Made by a program: the position numbers and the translations under genes. A stretch of 37,630 nt of DNA from Prochlorococcus sp. AG-363-C20 (GTDB taxonomy: Bacteria > Cyanobacteriota > Cyanobacteriia > PCC-6307 > Cyanobiaceae). The DNA lies in contig QCFI01000013.1 in assembly GCA_003280295.1 (NCBI GenBank), positions 1-37,630 on the forward strand, read 5' to 3'. The notes beneath the pieces were generated by a model, which saw only the letters and a program-made list of their open reading frames with translations, was not told the DNA's origin and did no database searches. Of the stretch, positions 18,001 through 27,353 are shown piece by piece (the first letter of the stretch is position 1; the number at the start of each line of letters is the position of its first letter).

Positions 18001-19622
18001 ACAAGCTTTTCTCGTAAAGGATCGATAGGTGGGTTAGTTACCTGAGCAAATCTTTGCTTGAAGTAGTCGTAAAGCGAGTGAGGTTTATCGGAAAGTACAG
18101 CAAGAGGAATGTCATCTCCCATGCAATAGGTGGGCTCTTTTGCTCCACTAGCCAATGCGTCGATAATTAAATCGAAATCTTCAGATGAGAATCCAAATGC
18201 TGTTTGTTGTTGAAGTAATTCAAGCTCTCCTAAAAGAAGAGTTTTCTCCCATGGCTGTTTCATGAGAGTTTTTCGGTTTTGAGTTAGCCATTCTTGATAA
18301 GGATGACGTGTTGCGGCTTCTTTTTTGACATCCCAGTTGCGAAGAATACGACCTCCCTTAAGGTCAACCGCCAACATTTGGCCTGGACCTAAACGCCCTT
18401 TTTCTAATATTTGATTTTCTGCAAGTTCGACCACACCAGTTTCAGAACCTAAAATTACAAAACCATCTTTTGTTATGCAATAACGGGCAGGACGCAATCC
18501 GTTTCGATCAAGTGTTGCACCAACTGAACAACCATCAGCAAAGACAATTAATGCTGGCCCGTCCCAAGGCTCTTGAATACATGCAGAAAATTCGTAAAAG
18601 GCTTTTATTTCTGACTGATCTTTGAGTTCAGGTTGATCACGAAATGCCTCTGGAACCAGCGTGAGCATACTGTCAGTTATTGGGCGACCACTACGAACAA
18701 GTAGCTCTAACGTTGCATCAAGATTGGCTGAATCACTGAAGGCAGAATTGACTACTGGTTTTAAATCTGCTGCGGCCTCACCCCATATAGTTTCAAGGTT
18801 AACTTCAGTGGCTCTAGCCCAGTTCAGATTTCCTAGAAGGGTATTTATTTCACCGTTATGACCAAGTAGTCGCATTGGTTGAGCAAGTGGCCACTTTGGG
18901 AGTGTGTTTGTGCTGAATCGGCGGTGGTAAACAGCAAATGCAATTTCAAAGCGGGAGTCTCTTAAATCTGCATAAAAGGCTGATAGGACTTCTGATCTAA
19001 CCATTCCTTTATAAACAACAGTTCTGCTGCTTAAGGAGGCTATATACAGCTCATTGGAATTCTCGTCCCAAAGTTGTCTTACACGCTCACCAATTCGCCT
19101 TCGCAGTCGAAATAATTCGGCCTCCAATTCATTTCCTGTTAATGAACCTTCTATTAGCCACTGTTCAATAAATGGTGCAGTTTTATTGGCCAGTGGACCC
19201 AGTACTGAACTGTCAACTGGAACAACACGCCAGCCTTTGGTTTTGAATCCAATAGTTTTAGCCTCTTGTTCACAAAAAAGTCTTGCTTGGGCTCTGAGAT
19301 CTTTATCCCGTGGCATGAACATCATGCCTAAACCAGTTGAGTGGTTAAAAGCTGCAGCTTCGTGCCATATGCCTTTTAAATAATTCCAAGGGATTGCGCA
19401 AAGTAGACCTGCTCCATCTCCAGAATCACTATCACCACCACAGCCACCTCGATGTTCCATGCATCTCAAGCCTCTGAGAGCTTGTTGAAGAACCCAATTA
19501 CTAGCTTCACCATTGATATGAGCTAAAAAGCCCACTCCACATGCATCCCTTTCCCCGGACAGGGCATTAGGAGAGCTGCTATCGCAGTAAGGCCAATTAG
19601 GACTACGTGGGAATTTAGACAT
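15051..19622 (-). CDS. gltB: Ferredoxin-dependent glutamate synthase, large subunit (GOGAT)
   Basis: This enzyme of about 1523 residues makes two glutamates from glutamine and 2-oxoglutarate, completing ammonium assimilation. Order of domains: class II glutamine amidotransferase beginning at the catalytic Cys of DACGVGFLAHI (Cys28 after a 27-residue propeptide), a central domain, the FMN-binding synthase domain (SGEGGEDPARF, VSGHDGGTGASPLSS), the 3Fe-4S Cys cluster CIMARVCHTNKCPVG, and the C-terminal beta-helix (GGRITVIPP, TGGAIVVLG). The single-chain form without a linked small subunit gene points to the ferredoxin type (also called glsF). ATG at 19620-19622 is preferred over the in-frame TTG nine bases upstream. 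No GTA-N8-TAC NtcA box was found upstream. Confidence 0.96.
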   Translation of the reverse strand: MSKFPRSPNWPYCDSSSPNALSGERDACGVGFLAHINGEASNWVLQQALRGLRCMEHRGGCGGDSDSGDGAGLLCAIPWNYLKGIWHEAAAFNHSTGLGMMFMPRDKDLRAQARLFCEQEAKTIGFKTKGWRVVPVDSSVLGPLANKTAPFIEQWLIEGSLTGNELEAELFRLRRRIGERVRQLWDENSNELYIASLSSRTVVYKGMVRSEVLSAFYADLRDSRFEIAFAVYHRRFSTNTLPKWPLAQPMRLLGHNGEINTLLGNLNWARATEVNLETIWGEAAADLKPVVNSAFSDSANLDATLELLVRSGRPITDSMLTLVPEAFRDQPELKDQSEIKAFYEFSACIQEPWDGPALIVFADGCSVGATLDRNGLRPARYCITKDGFVILGSETGVVELAENQILEKGRLGPGQMLAVDLKGGRILRNWDVKKEAATRHPYQEWLTQNRKTLMKQPWEKTLLLGELELLQQQTAFGFSSEDFDLIIDALASGAKEPTYCMGDDIPLAVLSDKPHSLYDYFKQRFAQVTNPPIDPLREKLVMSLEMHLGKRGSPLLPNARAASVIHLKTPILNDAELQNLSQQQNLLTATLSTLVPVLDGPLDLEGQIKELCLEAENAICQGCQILILSDRGVNAYKTYIPPLLAVGAVHHHLLNKGLRLDASLVVDTAQCWSTHHVACLIGFGASAVCPWLTWETTRHWWKHPRTQKKIETGKLKHLQIDQAQANLKKGLEDGVRKILSKIGISLLASYHGAQIFEAIGIGADLIDIAFKGTTSRVAGLSLKELANETLSFHTKAFPELDSTKLEFMGFVQYRHGGEFHLNNPEMSKALHKAVKAGSGYDHFNTYQTLLKNRPSTSLRDLLTFRTVLTPIPLDQIESVESICKRFCTGGMSLGALSREAHEVLAIAMNRIGGKSNSGEGGEDPARFKVLEDVDVEGRSATLPTIKGLKNGDTACSAIKQIASGRFGVTPEYLRSGKQLEIKVAQGAKPGEGGQLPGPKVDKYIAKLRNSKAGVALISPPPHHDIYSIEDLAQLIHDLHQVHPSAKVSVKLVAEIGIGTIAAGVAKANADVIQVSGHDGGTGASPLSSIKHAGGPWELGLSEVHRSLLETGLRNRVLLRADGGLKTGWDVVMAALLGAEEYGFGSVAMIAEGCIMARVCHTNKCPVGVATQQEALRKRFPGLPEHVVNFFLFVAEEVRQIMSILGVTRLEELIGRTEFLEPRKVKLAKTNKVDLSSLLKSTKGTADRQWLSHNNNAHENGEVLENELLNDVEFINAINNHRKVARKMKIFNTDRSVCARISGEIAELHGNKGFNGQIDLQFEGVAGQSFGAFVIQGMNILLVGEANDYVGKGINGGRITVIPPLTNKSKGDQVILGNTCLYGATGGELFALGKAGERFAVRNSGAKAVIEGAGDHCCEYMTGGAIVVLGSTGRNVGAGMTGGVTFLLDEENKVTDRINQDIVDIHNLSNESQERIIKPLIELHFQQTGSKKAEAIISDWFTWRQRFKILIPPSERVKLGIESS

Positions 19623-19631
19623 AAACTTCAA

Positions 19632-20008
19632 TCGAACTTTTTCTTACGCCGGAGCAAAGGAAACCATTGAGAGGGGTAATTTCAGAATCCTAGGGAGGCG
19701 AGTGCCTTAAAGGAAATAGGTAAATCGAAAGTAAGTGGATTAAAAGCAATGTTGGGATTTATTATTTCTATAGCTGAAGAAGAGAAAAGTTAATAGCTAT
19801 TTGCAATGGCTTGGACATCTTTAAGGAAGTCGGTTTTTTTGATGATGGATCAACTTTATTTGAATTACCGTTTATTTCGAGAAATTTAGTAGGTTTAGAT
19901 CAATAGTTTTTTTTTGAATTAATCAGGTTTTTGGTAGTTGGTCATGTGAACCGGTAATCTAATGAATTCTAGAGACAGGTCGGATGTCCGGCCAAATGTT
20001 GATCGTCG
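19632..20008. promoter_or_regulatory. Divergent control region of glutamate synthase and rpsL, with an rpsL leader hairpin
   Basis: The 377-bp gap separates the two divergent genes. A possible rpsL promoter is TTGGTA (19931-19936), 18-base spacer, TAATCT (19955-19960). Downstream, GGTCGG (19978-19983) / CCGGCC (19988-19993) forms a 6-bp GC-rich hairpin with loop ATGT, ending 15 bases before the rpsL start. The promoter call is weak; the hairpin is clear by sequence. The half nearer the glutamate synthase shows no recognised site. Confidence 0.35.
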
Positions 20009-20383
20009 ATGCCAACCATTCAACAGTTGATTCGTAGTGAGCGTCAGCGCCTTACGCGTAAGACTAAATCACCTGCTTTGCGAGCATGCCCTGAACGTAG
20101 GGGAGTTTGTACGAGGGTGTATACCTCTACTCCTAAAAAACCTAATTCAGCCTTGCGGAAAGTTGCACGTGTTCGCCTGACCTCAGGCTTCGAAGTGACT
20201 GCCTATATCCCTGGGATTGGGCATAACCTTCAAGAGCATTCTGTTGTTTTGTTACGGGGAGGCAGAGTTAAAGACTTGCCAGGAGTTCGGTATCACATCA
20301 TTCGTGGAACCCTTGACACTGCTGGTGTTAAGGAGCGACGCCAAGCTCGTTCTAAGTATGGTGCTAAAGCGCCAAAAGAATAA
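20009..20383 (+). CDS. rpsL: 30S ribosomal protein S12
   Basis: The 124-residue protein is S12, which lines the decoding center of the small subunit. It begins [20 protein letters not shown] and has the conserved [17 protein letters not shown] and the [20 protein letters not shown] loop, the region in which streptomycin-resistance changes occur in other bacteria. Lysine is present at the classic K42-equivalent site. It is the first gene of the str cluster, with rpsG 67 bp downstream. Confidence 0.98.
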   Translation: MPTIQQLIRSERQRLTRKTKSPALRACPERRGVCTRVYTSTPKKPNSALRKVARVRLTSGFEVTAYIPGIGHNLQEHSVVLLRGGRVKDLPGVRYHIIRGTLDTAGVKERRQARSKYGAKAPKE

Positions 20384-20450
20384 AGGCATGGCCAGCAAAA
20401 ACTTTTTTAAATTTTCTTTATTAGTTCCTTTCTCTAAACCTTGACGTTTT

Positions 20451-20921
20451 ATGTCTCGCCGTAACGCTGCTGAAAAACGCCCAGTCCTTCCGGATCCTCA
20501 ATTTAATAATCGATTGGCGACCATGATGGTTGCGAGGTTAATGAAACATGGAAAGAAATCTACAGCCCAAAGAATTTTGTCTGAGGCCTTTGGTTTGATT
20601 AATGAGCGGACAGGAAGTGACCCAATTGAACTATTTGAAACAGCGATTAAAAATGCGACTCCACTGGTTGAAGTAAGAGCCCGTAGGGTTGGTGGGGCGA
20701 CCTATCAAGTCCCAATGGAAGTTCGTCAGGAACGTGGAACAGCAATGGCCCTTCGTTGGTTAGTGAATTTCTCTAGAGCACGAAATGGCCGCAGTATGGC
20801 CCAAAAACTTGCTTCAGAACTAATGGATGCAGCTAATGAATCTGGAAGTGCTGTTCGAAAACGAGAGGAAACTCATAAGATGGCAGAAGCTAATAAAGCG
20901 TTTGCTCATTATCGTTATTGA
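20451..20921 (+). CDS. rpsG: 30S ribosomal protein S7
   Basis: The 156-residue S7 starts [20 protein letters not shown] and includes [34 protein letters not shown] and [10 protein letters not shown], all typical. S7 nucleates assembly of the 16S rRNA 3' domain and contacts the exit-site tRNA. In many bacteria S7 also represses its own operon by binding the rpsL-rpsG junction; the 67-bp junction here is compatible but no binding site was identified. fusA follows after 98 bp. Confidence 0.98.
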   Translation: MSRRNAAEKRPVLPDPQFNNRLATMMVARLMKHGKKSTAQRILSEAFGLINERTGSDPIELFETAIKNATPLVEVRARRVGGATYQVPMEVRQERGTAMALRWLVNFSRARNGRSMAQKLASELMDAANESGSAVRKREETHKMAEANKAFAHYRY

Positions 20922-21019
20922 GAATTAATCAAATAATTCAACCACCCAGATTCCAAGATTGAGGGGCTGACCTGTAGAGTCACACCCGCATTTTATTCCC
21001 CAATTTCGGAGATTTTCCC

Positions 21020-23095
21020 GTGGCTCGTGCCTTCCCCTTGGAACGCGTCAGAAATATAGGAATCGCAGCCCATATTGACGCTGGTAAAACAACATGTACA
21101 GAGCGCATTTTGTTTTATTCCGGTGTGGTCCACAAGATGGGAGAGGTACATGATGGCGCTGCTGTAACTGACTGGATGGCTCAGGAAAGAGAACGCGGCA
21201 TCACCATTACTGCTGCTGCGATCTCTACTACTTGGCAAGACCACAGAATCAATATTATTGATACTCCTGGTCACGTTGATTTCACTATTGAGGTTGAGCG
21301 CTCCATGAGAGTGCTTGATGGTGTTATTGCAGTTTTTTGTGCAGTGGGTGGAGTTCAACCGCAATCAGAAACTGTTTGGCGTCAAGCAGATCGTTATTCA
21401 GTTCCCCGAATGGTGTTTGTCAATAAGATGGACCGGACTGGGGCAGATTTTCTAAAAGTTTATGGTCAGATTAAAGATCGCTTAAAGGCAAATGCAGCTC
21501 CAATTCAGTTACCAATAGGAGCTGAGAATGATTTGAAAGGTATTGTTGACCTTGTAAAAAATAAGGCTTTTATTTATAAAGATGATCTGGGCAAAGATAT
21601 TGAAGAGACAGATATTCCTGATGATATGGCTGAGGTTGCGGCTGAGTGGCGATCTAAGTTGATGGAGTCTGTTGCCGAAACTGATGAAAACCTTATTGAG
21701 ATTTTTCTAGAGGAAGGTGAACTTAATCAAAAACAACTTGAAGCAGGAATTCGTGAAGGGGTTTTAAAGCATGGCCTTGTCCCAATGCTTTGTGGATCTG
21801 CCTTCAAAAATAAAGGAGTTCAATTGTTGCTTGATGCTGTTGTTGATTACTTACCAGCACCTGTAGATGTGCCTCCTATTCAAGGCTTACTACCTAATGG
21901 AGATGAGGCTTTACGTGTTTCTGATGACAATGCTTCTTTTAGTGCTTTGGCCTTCAAGGTGATGTCAGACCCTTATGGGAAGTTGACCTTTGTGCGGATG
22001 TATTCAGGTGTGCTTTCTAAAGGGAGTTATGTACTTAATTCCACCAAAGATGAGAAGGAGAGGATCTCTCGTTTGATAATCCTTAAGGCTGATGATCGTG
22101 AAGAAGTAGATGAATTAAGAGCTGGTGATCTTGGCGCTGTTCTTGGTTTGAAAAATACCACCACAGGAGACACCCTATGCGCCACAGATGATCCAATCGT
22201 CCTTGAGACTCTTTTCATACCAGAGCCTGTTATTTCTGTCGCTGTAGAGCCCAAAACCAAGGGCGATATGGAGAAGCTTTCCAAAGCTTTAACTGCTTTA
22301 GCAGAGGAAGATCCCACTTTCCGTGTAACCACGGATCCTGAAACCAATCAAACAGTGATTGCTGGGATGGGTGAATTACATCTTGAAATCCTCGTTGATC
22401 GGATGTTGCGTGAGTTCAAGGTAGAAGCAAATATTGGAGCACCACAAGTTTCTTATAGAGAAACTATTCGCGCTAGTGCCTCTGGTGAAGGAAAGTTTGC
22501 TAGGCAAACAGGTGGTAAAGGTCAATATGGGCATGTAGTTGTAGAAGTCGAGCCTGGAGAGCCAGGTTCGGGCTTTGAATTTGTTAACAAAATTGTTGGT
22601 GGTGTAGTTCCAAAGGAATACATCAAACCTGCAGCCTCAGGGATGAAGGAAACCTCAGAATCTGGCGTTATTGCTGGCTATCCACTGATAGACGTAAAAG
22701 TAACGCTAGTTGACGGTTCTTATCACGATGTTGATTCATCCGAGATGGCTTTTAAAATTGCTGGATCAATGGCCTTCAAAGATGGTGTGAAGAAGTGCAA
22801 GCCTGTACTTCTTGAGCCAATGATGAAGGTAGAAGTTGAAGTGCCAGAGGATTTCCTTGGTTCTATAATTGGGGACCTATCTTCACGCCGAGGTCAAGTT
22901 GAAGGACAGTCTATAGATGATGGACTGTCTAAAGTAAATGCCAAAGTGCCTCTGGCCGAAATGTTTGGCTACGCCACCACGCTCCGATCAATGACCCAAG
23001 GTCGGGGTATCTTTTCTATGGAGTTCAGTAATTATGAGGAAGTTCCTCGTAATGTTGCTGAAGCCATCATCTCTAAGAATCAGGGCAATTCCTGA
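21020..23095 (+). CDS. fusA: Translation elongation factor G
   Basis: This 691-residue GTPase drives translocation of mRNA and tRNA. G1 is AHIDAGKTT, the switch region holds [12 protein letters not shown]3 is DTPGHVDF and G4 is NKMDR. Domains II-V follow ([29 protein letters not shown]; the C-terminal [21 protein letters not shown]). The start is GTG 21020, with GGAG at 21008-21011 eight bases upstream. It lies in the usual str order between rpsG and tufA. Confidence 0.98.
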   Translation: MARAFPLERVRNIGIAAHIDAGKTTCTERILFYSGVVHKMGEVHDGAAVTDWMAQERERGITITAAAISTTWQDHRINIIDTPGHVDFTIEVERSMRVLDGVIAVFCAVGGVQPQSETVWRQADRYSVPRMVFVNKMDRTGADFLKVYGQIKDRLKANAAPIQLPIGAENDLKGIVDLVKNKAFIYKDDLGKDIEETDIPDDMAEVAAEWRSKLMESVAETDENLIEIFLEEGELNQKQLEAGIREGVLKHGLVPMLCGSAFKNKGVQLLLDAVVDYLPAPVDVPPIQGLLPNGDEALRVSDDNASFSALAFKVMSDPYGKLTFVRMYSGVLSKGSYVLNSTKDEKERISRLIILKADDREEVDELRAGDLGAVLGLKNTTTGDTLCATDDPIVLETLFIPEPVISVAVEPKTKGDMEKLSKALTALAEEDPTFRVTTDPETNQTVIAGMGELHLEILVDRMLREFKVEANIGAPQVSYRETIRASASGEGKFARQTGGKGQYGHVVVEVEPGEPGSGFEFVNKIVGGVVPKEYIKPAASGMKETSESGVIAGYPLIDVKVTLVDGSYHDVDSSEMAFKIAGSMAFKDGVKKCKPVLLEPMMKVEVEVPEDFLGSIIGDLSSRRGQVEGQSIDDGLSKVNAKVPLAEMFGYATTLRSMTQGRGIFSMEFSNYEEVPRNVAEAIISKNQGNS

Positions 23096-23144
23096 TCTCT
23101 AAACTCTTATTTAATTACCCCCTCCCCCCCGATTCTTTAACAAA

Positions 23145-24344
23145 ATGGCTCGCGAGAAATTTGAGAGGAACAAGCCTCACGTAAACATTGGCACCATTGG
23201 CCATGTTGATCATGGCAAGACCACTCTTACTGCAGCAATCACGAATGTGCTCGCAAAGAAAGGTCAAGCTAAGGCTCAAGACTATGGTGATATCGATGGA
23301 GCTCCTGAAGAGCGTGAACGAGGCATCACAATTAATACTGCTCACGTCGAATACGAAACTGACGCACGTCACTATGCCCATGTGGATTGCCCAGGGCATG
23401 CTGATTACGTGAAAAACATGATCACAGGTGCGGCGCAGATGGATGGAGCAATCATTGTTGTTGCTGCTACAGATGGCGCAATGGCTCAAACAAAAGAGCA
23501 CATTCTTTTAGCAAAACAAGTTGGTGTTCCTTCGTTGGTAGTTGCACTCAATAAGTGTGACATGGTTGATGACGAAGAAATGATTGAGCTTGTTGAGATG
23601 GAAATTCGTGAGCTTTTAACAAGTTATGACTTCCCTGGGGATGATCTTCCCATTATTCAAGTTTCAGCCCTAAAAGCCCTTGAGGGGGATTCTGCATGGG
23701 AAGCAAAGATTGATGAATTAATGGCTGCAGTTGATGAATCAATTCCAGAACCAGAAAGAGAAGTTGATAAACCTTTCTTGATGGCTGTTGAGGATGTCTT
23801 CTCAATCACTGGTCGTGGAACAGTAGCTACAGGTCGTATTGAAAGAGGGAAAGTCAAGGTAGGAGAAGAAGTAGAGATTGTTGGCATCAAAGACACTCGT
23901 TTGACAACAGTTACTGGTGTAGAGATGTTCCGCAAACTTCTTGATGAAGGGATGGCTGGTGACAATGTTGGATTACTACTCCGTGGAATTCAAAAAGAAG
24001 ATGTTGAACGTGGCATGGTTCTAGTTAAGAAAGGCTCTATTACGCCTCACACTAAATTTGAAGGAGAGGTTTATGTGCTGAAGAAAGAAGAAGGTGGACG
24101 TCATACACCTTTCTTCTCTGGTTATCGCCCACAGTTCTATATCCGGACTACTGATGTGACAGGTCAAATCACTGCATTCACTGCAGATGATGGAAGCAAT
24201 GTTGAAATGGTAATGCCTGGAGACAGAATAAAGATGACTGGAGAGCTGATTTGTCCAGTAGCTATTGAGAAAAATATGCGTTTTGCCATCAGGGAGGGTG
24301 GTCGTACGATTGGTGCAGGAGTGGTCTCTAAGATAATTGAGTAA
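23145..24344 (+). CDS. tufA: Translation elongation factor Tu
   Basis: The 399-residue GTPase delivers aminoacyl-tRNA to the ribosome. It has [10 protein letters not shown] (G1), [28 protein letters not shown] (G3), [10 protein letters not shown] (G4), and the domain II/III signatures [16 protein letters not shown] and [13 protein letters not shown]. It lies 49 bp after fusA. The ribosome-site position is unusual: the start is preceded by a C-rich tract (C5-T-C7, 23118-23130) and ATTCTTTAACAAA, with no purine-rich site. A 13-bp hairpin follows the gene. Confidence 0.98.
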   Translation: MAREKFERNKPHVNIGTIGHVDHGKTTLTAAITNVLAKKGQAKAQDYGDIDGAPEERERGITINTAHVEYETDARHYAHVDCPGHADYVKNMITGAAQMDGAIIVVAATDGAMAQTKEHILLAKQVGVPSLVVALNKCDMVDDEEMIELVEMEIRELLTSYDFPGDDLPIIQVSALKALEGDSAWEAKIDELMAAVDESIPEPEREVDKPFLMAVEDVFSITGRGTVATGRIERGKVKVGEEVEIVGIKDTRLTTVTGVEMFRKLLDEGMAGDNVGLLLRGIQKEDVERGMVLVKKGSITPHTKFEGEVYVLKKEEGGRHTPFFSGYRPQFYIRTTDVTGQITAFTADDGSNVEMVMPGDRIKMTGELICPVAIEKNMRFAIREGGRTIGAGVVSKIIE

Positions 24345-24355
24345 TCAATAGCTTG

Positions 24356-24392
24356 ATAAGGATGGCTATAGTTTTCAACTAGCCATCCTTAT
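24356..24392 (+). terminator. Strong hairpin between tufA and rpsJ
   Basis: ATAAGGATGGCTA (24356-24368) pairs perfectly with TAGCCATCCTTAT (24380-24392), giving a 13-bp stem with an 11-base loop. It starts 11 bp after the tufA stop. There is no T-run after it (AATGAAATTT), so it may be a leaky terminator, an RNA processing site or a 3'-end stabiliser rather than a full stop. Confidence 0.6.
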
Positions 24393-24492
24393 AATGAAAT
24401 TTACGGTCTTCAAACCTTGGGTTTCATAGATCCTAAAGAACCTTGAAAATCAATTTTTAAAATCCCTAAGGGAACACACAGGAATCTTTTTT

Positions 24493-24813
24493 ATGTCTAC
24501 GGCCATTGCTCAGCAAAAGATAAGAATCCGCCTTAAAGCTTTTGATAGGCGTATGCTTGACCTTTCTTGTGAAAAAATTATTGAAACTGCAGATAACACT
24601 GCTGCTTCGGCCATTGGCCCGATTCCACTTCCTACTAAAAGAAAAATCTATTGTGTTCTTCGTTCCCCTCATGTAGATAAAGACTCAAGGGAGCATTTTG
24701 AAACACGTACTCATAGAAGAATTATTGACATTTATAGCCCTTCTGCCAAGACTATTGATGCTCTGATGAAATTAGATCTTCCTAGTGGTGTGGATATTGA
24801 AGTTAAGCTCTAA
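24493..24813 (+). CDS. rpsJ: 30S ribosomal protein S10
   Basis: The 106-residue S10 has [38 protein letters not shown] and [18 protein letters not shown], and a C-terminal [12 protein letters not shown]10 is part of the small-subunit head and also acts as NusE in transcription antitermination. AGGA lies about nine bases before the ATG. In cyanobacteria S10 usually sits at the end of the str cluster after tufA, as here. Confidence 0.98.
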   Translation: MSTAIAQQKIRIRLKAFDRRMLDLSCEKIIETADNTAASAIGPIPLPTKRKIYCVLRSPHVDKDSREHFETRTHRRIIDIYSPSAKTIDALMKLDLPSGVDIEVKL

Positions 24814-24877
24814 ACCATTAATTTCAACATAATTAAGCTAAATTCTCTAGGATTTAGATCTGTTTTGGGAGCTTCTG

Positions 24878-25540
24878 TTGACCGAGCTGGCCGTAAGGGA
24901 GTTACCACTTTTCCCATTGCCTGATGTAGTGCTCTTCCCACAGGAAGTTTTGCCTCTACATATATTTGAGTCCCGTTATAGGGCCATGCTTAGTAGTGTA
25001 TTGGACTGTGATAGCCGTTTTGGAGTGGTTCGTTGGGATCCAATTCAGAAGACAATGTCAGATGTTGGATGTTGTGCAGAGATTATTAAATGTCATACAT
25101 CTCAAGATGGACGGAGCAACATTATTACTCTTGGACAGCAAAGATTCAGAATACTAGAGTTAATTAGAGAAGTTCCTTTTTCTACTGCCATGGTGAGTTG
25201 GATAGAGGATGAAGATTTGCAAGATCCTGATCAATTGAAAAAGCTTTCTAATTCAGTATTGCAAGCTCTAAGAGATGTTGTTTCTTTAACAAGTAAGTTA
25301 CGAGATTCTGAAACAGCTTTGCCTGAGGATTTGCCCGACTTGCCAAGAGAACTTTCCTTTTGGATTGGCGCACACCTTGCTGGCCCAGTTGCGAAAGAAC
25401 AACAGCACTTATTGGAGCTGACGAATACCTACGATCGCTTACAACGTGAATATGAGATGCTTGACCACACCCGTAAGCAGCTCGCGGCACGCTCAGTAAT
25501 TAAAGAGACTTTTTCAAACGTCGATAAGACTAATAGTTAA
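24878..25540 (+). CDS. Lon N-terminal (substrate-binding) domain protein without the protease
   Basis: The 220-residue protein corresponds to the N-terminal domain of Lon protease: LPLFPLPDVVLFPQEVLPLH, then FESRYRAML and FGVVRW, followed by a helical half. It has no AAA ATPase or Ser-Lys protease domain. Stand-alone proteins of this family are widespread; the function is not known, and a role in binding misfolded or specific proteins is inferred from Lon. The start is TTG 24878, supported by GGGAG at 24867-24871. The stop overlaps the next start by one base (TAATG), so the two genes are likely translationally coupled. Confidence 0.9.
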   Translation: MTELAVRELPLFPLPDVVLFPQEVLPLHIFESRYRAMLSSVLDCDSRFGVVRWDPIQKTMSDVGCCAEIIKCHTSQDGRSNIITLGQQRFRILELIREVPFSTAMVSWIEDEDLQDPDQLKKLSNSVLQALRDVVSLTSKLRDSETALPEDLPDLPRELSFWIGAHLAGPVAKEQQHLLELTNTYDRLQREYEMLDHTRKQLAARSVIKETFSNVDKTNS

Positions 25541-26475
25541 TGCAAGTTTGGACTTTTATTGTATTAATAGTAATTATCTTATTGATATTAGGATTTTTTA
25601 TTTGGATAAATAAGGATAGAAAATATACCTCGAGCCGCACAGTTGCTTCAGCATATGATGCTTGGACAAATGATCGGCTCCTAGAAGAATTATGGGGTGA
25701 CCATGTCCATTTAGGTTATTACAAGGGCTCATTTAGAAAAACAGACTTCAGGACTGCAAAGGTAGATTTTGTTCATGAGTTAGTTCGGTGGAGTGGCTTA
25801 GATCAATTACCTATTGGTTCAAGAGTGTTAGATGTTGGATGTGGTATTGGTGGAAGTTCAAGAATTTTGGCTAAAGAATATGGGTTTGATGTGATTGGGA
25901 TAACTATCAGTAATGCACAAGTTAAACGTGCCCGCGACCTCACACCCAATAATTGTTCATGTCGTTTTGAGGTAATGGATGCTCTGAACTTGCAATTTGA
26001 TGACGGTAGTTTTGATGGAGTATGGAGTGTTGAAGCAGGTCCTCATATGCCTGATAAGCAGCTTTATGCAGATGAAATGCTTAGAGTCCTTAGACCTGGG
26101 GGTTTTTTAGCTGTAGCGGATTGGAATAAACGAGGACCAGTTTCAAAACCAAATAGTTATTGGGAGAATTTTGTTATGCGCCAACTCCTAAACCAATGGG
26201 CTCATCCTGACTTCTCAAGTATTAATGGATTTCGAAGTAATTTGGTAAATAGCCCTTTTTATTGTGGCTCAGTTGATACTGAAGATTGGACTAACTTGAC
26301 TCTCCCTTCTTGGATAGATTCAATTGTAGAAGGTTTTCGCCGTCCAGTTGCTGTTCTTCTCTTGGGCCCTGGCGCTGTCTTTAAAGGGCTGAGAGAAATA
26401 CCAACAATTTTATTGATGCGTTGGGCGTTTGCGAATGGTCTAATGGAATTTGGTGTATTTCGCTCTCGTGGTTAA
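25540..26475 (+). CDS. 2-methyl-6-phytyl/solanyl-benzoquinone methyltransferase (MPBQ/MSBQ methyltransferase)
   Basis: A 311-residue class I SAM-dependent methyltransferase with an N-terminal membrane helix (about residues 4-23). Motif I is VLDVGCGIGGSSRILAKEYG (residues 96-115); WSVEAGPHMPDK, VADWNKRG and PTILLMRWAF match, from memory, the Synechocystis Sll0418 family closely. That family methylates the ring of 2-methyl-6-phytyl-benzoquinone (tocopherol route) and, in cyanobacteria, probably a plastoquinone precursor at the membrane. Its ATG overlaps the stop of the Lon-domain gene. It converges with pheA, with only three bases between the stop codons. Confidence 0.9.
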   Translation: MQVWTFIVLIVIILLILGFFIWINKDRKYTSSRTVASAYDAWTNDRLLEELWGDHVHLGYYKGSFRKTDFRTAKVDFVHELVRWSGLDQLPIGSRVLDVGCGIGGSSRILAKEYGFDVIGITISNAQVKRARDLTPNNCSCRFEVMDALNLQFDDGSFDGVWSVEAGPHMPDKQLYADEMLRVLRPGGFLAVADWNKRGPVSKPNSYWENFVMRQLLNQWAHPDFSSINGFRSNLVNSPFYCGSVDTEDWTNLTLPSWIDSIVEGFRRPVAVLLLGPGAVFKGLREIPTILLMRWAFANGLMEFGVFRSRG

Positions 26476-26478
26476 TAA

Positions 26479-27321
26479 TTAATTGCCCTCTATTTCACTA
26501 CTTGGATAAGCACCAAAATGAACTAGATGCTCACATAAAGGCTTTAACACCTTTATTAATTTAAGATGAGCTTCATCTATAGAATTGGATAGTTCAAGAT
26601 CTACAAAAAATACATATTCTCCTAACTCTCTTTTTGATGGACGTGACTCTATTCGACTCATATTTAATCCTAGATCTGCAATATAAGAAAGTGCTTTTAG
26701 TAATGCTCCAGGTTGGTTTGCACGTAATGAGAAGGCGAGACTTGCTTTATTCCCTATTTGTTTGATCTCTTCACGCTGAACTAGTACAAACCTTGTTCTG
26801 TTTCCTGCAACATCATTAATGGGGTAGGCAAGCTCTTTTAATTGTTTTAAGTTGTTTGTAGATTTTGATGCAATAGCTGCCCGAAATTTACTGTCCTTGA
26901 CCATTCTGACTGCTTCCGCAGTGGAGTTTGTTGGTAGTTGGAGAACATTAGGTAAATGTTCATTGAGCCATCCATTGCATTGGGCAAGAGCCTGAGGATG
27001 AGATAGAACTTCAGAGATTTCGTTTATAGAACTATTACCTAGTAAGCAATGGCGTATTGGGAGTATTAATGCTCTGCGGATATATAAATCTGGAGAGTTC
27101 CAAAGAGCATCAAGGGTTGCAGTAACTCCACCTTCTACGGAGTTTTCTATTGGCACGACTGCAGCATCACAAAGTTTCTTTGCAGCATGTTTAATAACAG
27201 AATGCAATCCCACACAAGGAACAAACTTGGGATTGTCTAGTTTTTCCAGCCTGGCAAGGGTATAAGCGGCCTCTTCGGCATAAGTACCCTCTGGTCCAAG
27301 ATAGGCCACTTGTATCGGCAT
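26479..27321 (-). CDS. pheA: Prephenate dehydratase
   Basis: The 280-residue enzyme converts prephenate to phenylpyruvate for phenylalanine synthesis. The catalytic domain shows YLGPEGTYAEEAAY, VVPIENSVEGGV and the key Thr-Arg-Phe at residues 176-178 (GNRTRFVLV). The C-terminal ACT domain, with QPGALLKALSYIADLGLNMS and ESRPSK, is the phenylalanine-binding regulatory part. There is no fused chorismate mutase. It diverges from the DUF1997 gene with 32 bp between starts, so their promoters overlap or lie in the neighbouring coding sequence. Confidence 0.96.
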   Translation of the reverse strand: MPIQVAYLGPEGTYAEEAAYTLARLEKLDNPKFVPCVGLHSVIKHAAKKLCDAAVVPIENSVEGGVTATLDALWNSPDLYIRRALILPIRHCLLGNSSINEISEVLSHPQALAQCNGWLNEHLPNVLQLPTNSTAEAVRMVKDSKFRAAIASKSTNNLKQLKELAYPINDVAGNRTRFVLVQREEIKQIGNKASLAFSLRANQPGALLKALSYIADLGLNMSRIESRPSKRELGEYVFFVDLELSNSIDEAHLKLIKVLKPLCEHLVHFGAYPSSEIEGN

Positions 27322-27353
27322 TAGCGAAATAGAACAGAAGGGTCGATAGGATC

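Noticed and set aside
19632-20008. Possible NtcA box (GTA-N8-TAC) upstream of glutamate synthase
   Set aside because: The nearest candidates lack the second half-site; no consensus match was found.
20993-21364. 123-codon minus-strand frame opposite the start of fusA
   Set aside because: It is antisense to the conserved EF-G GTPase domain and has no family features.
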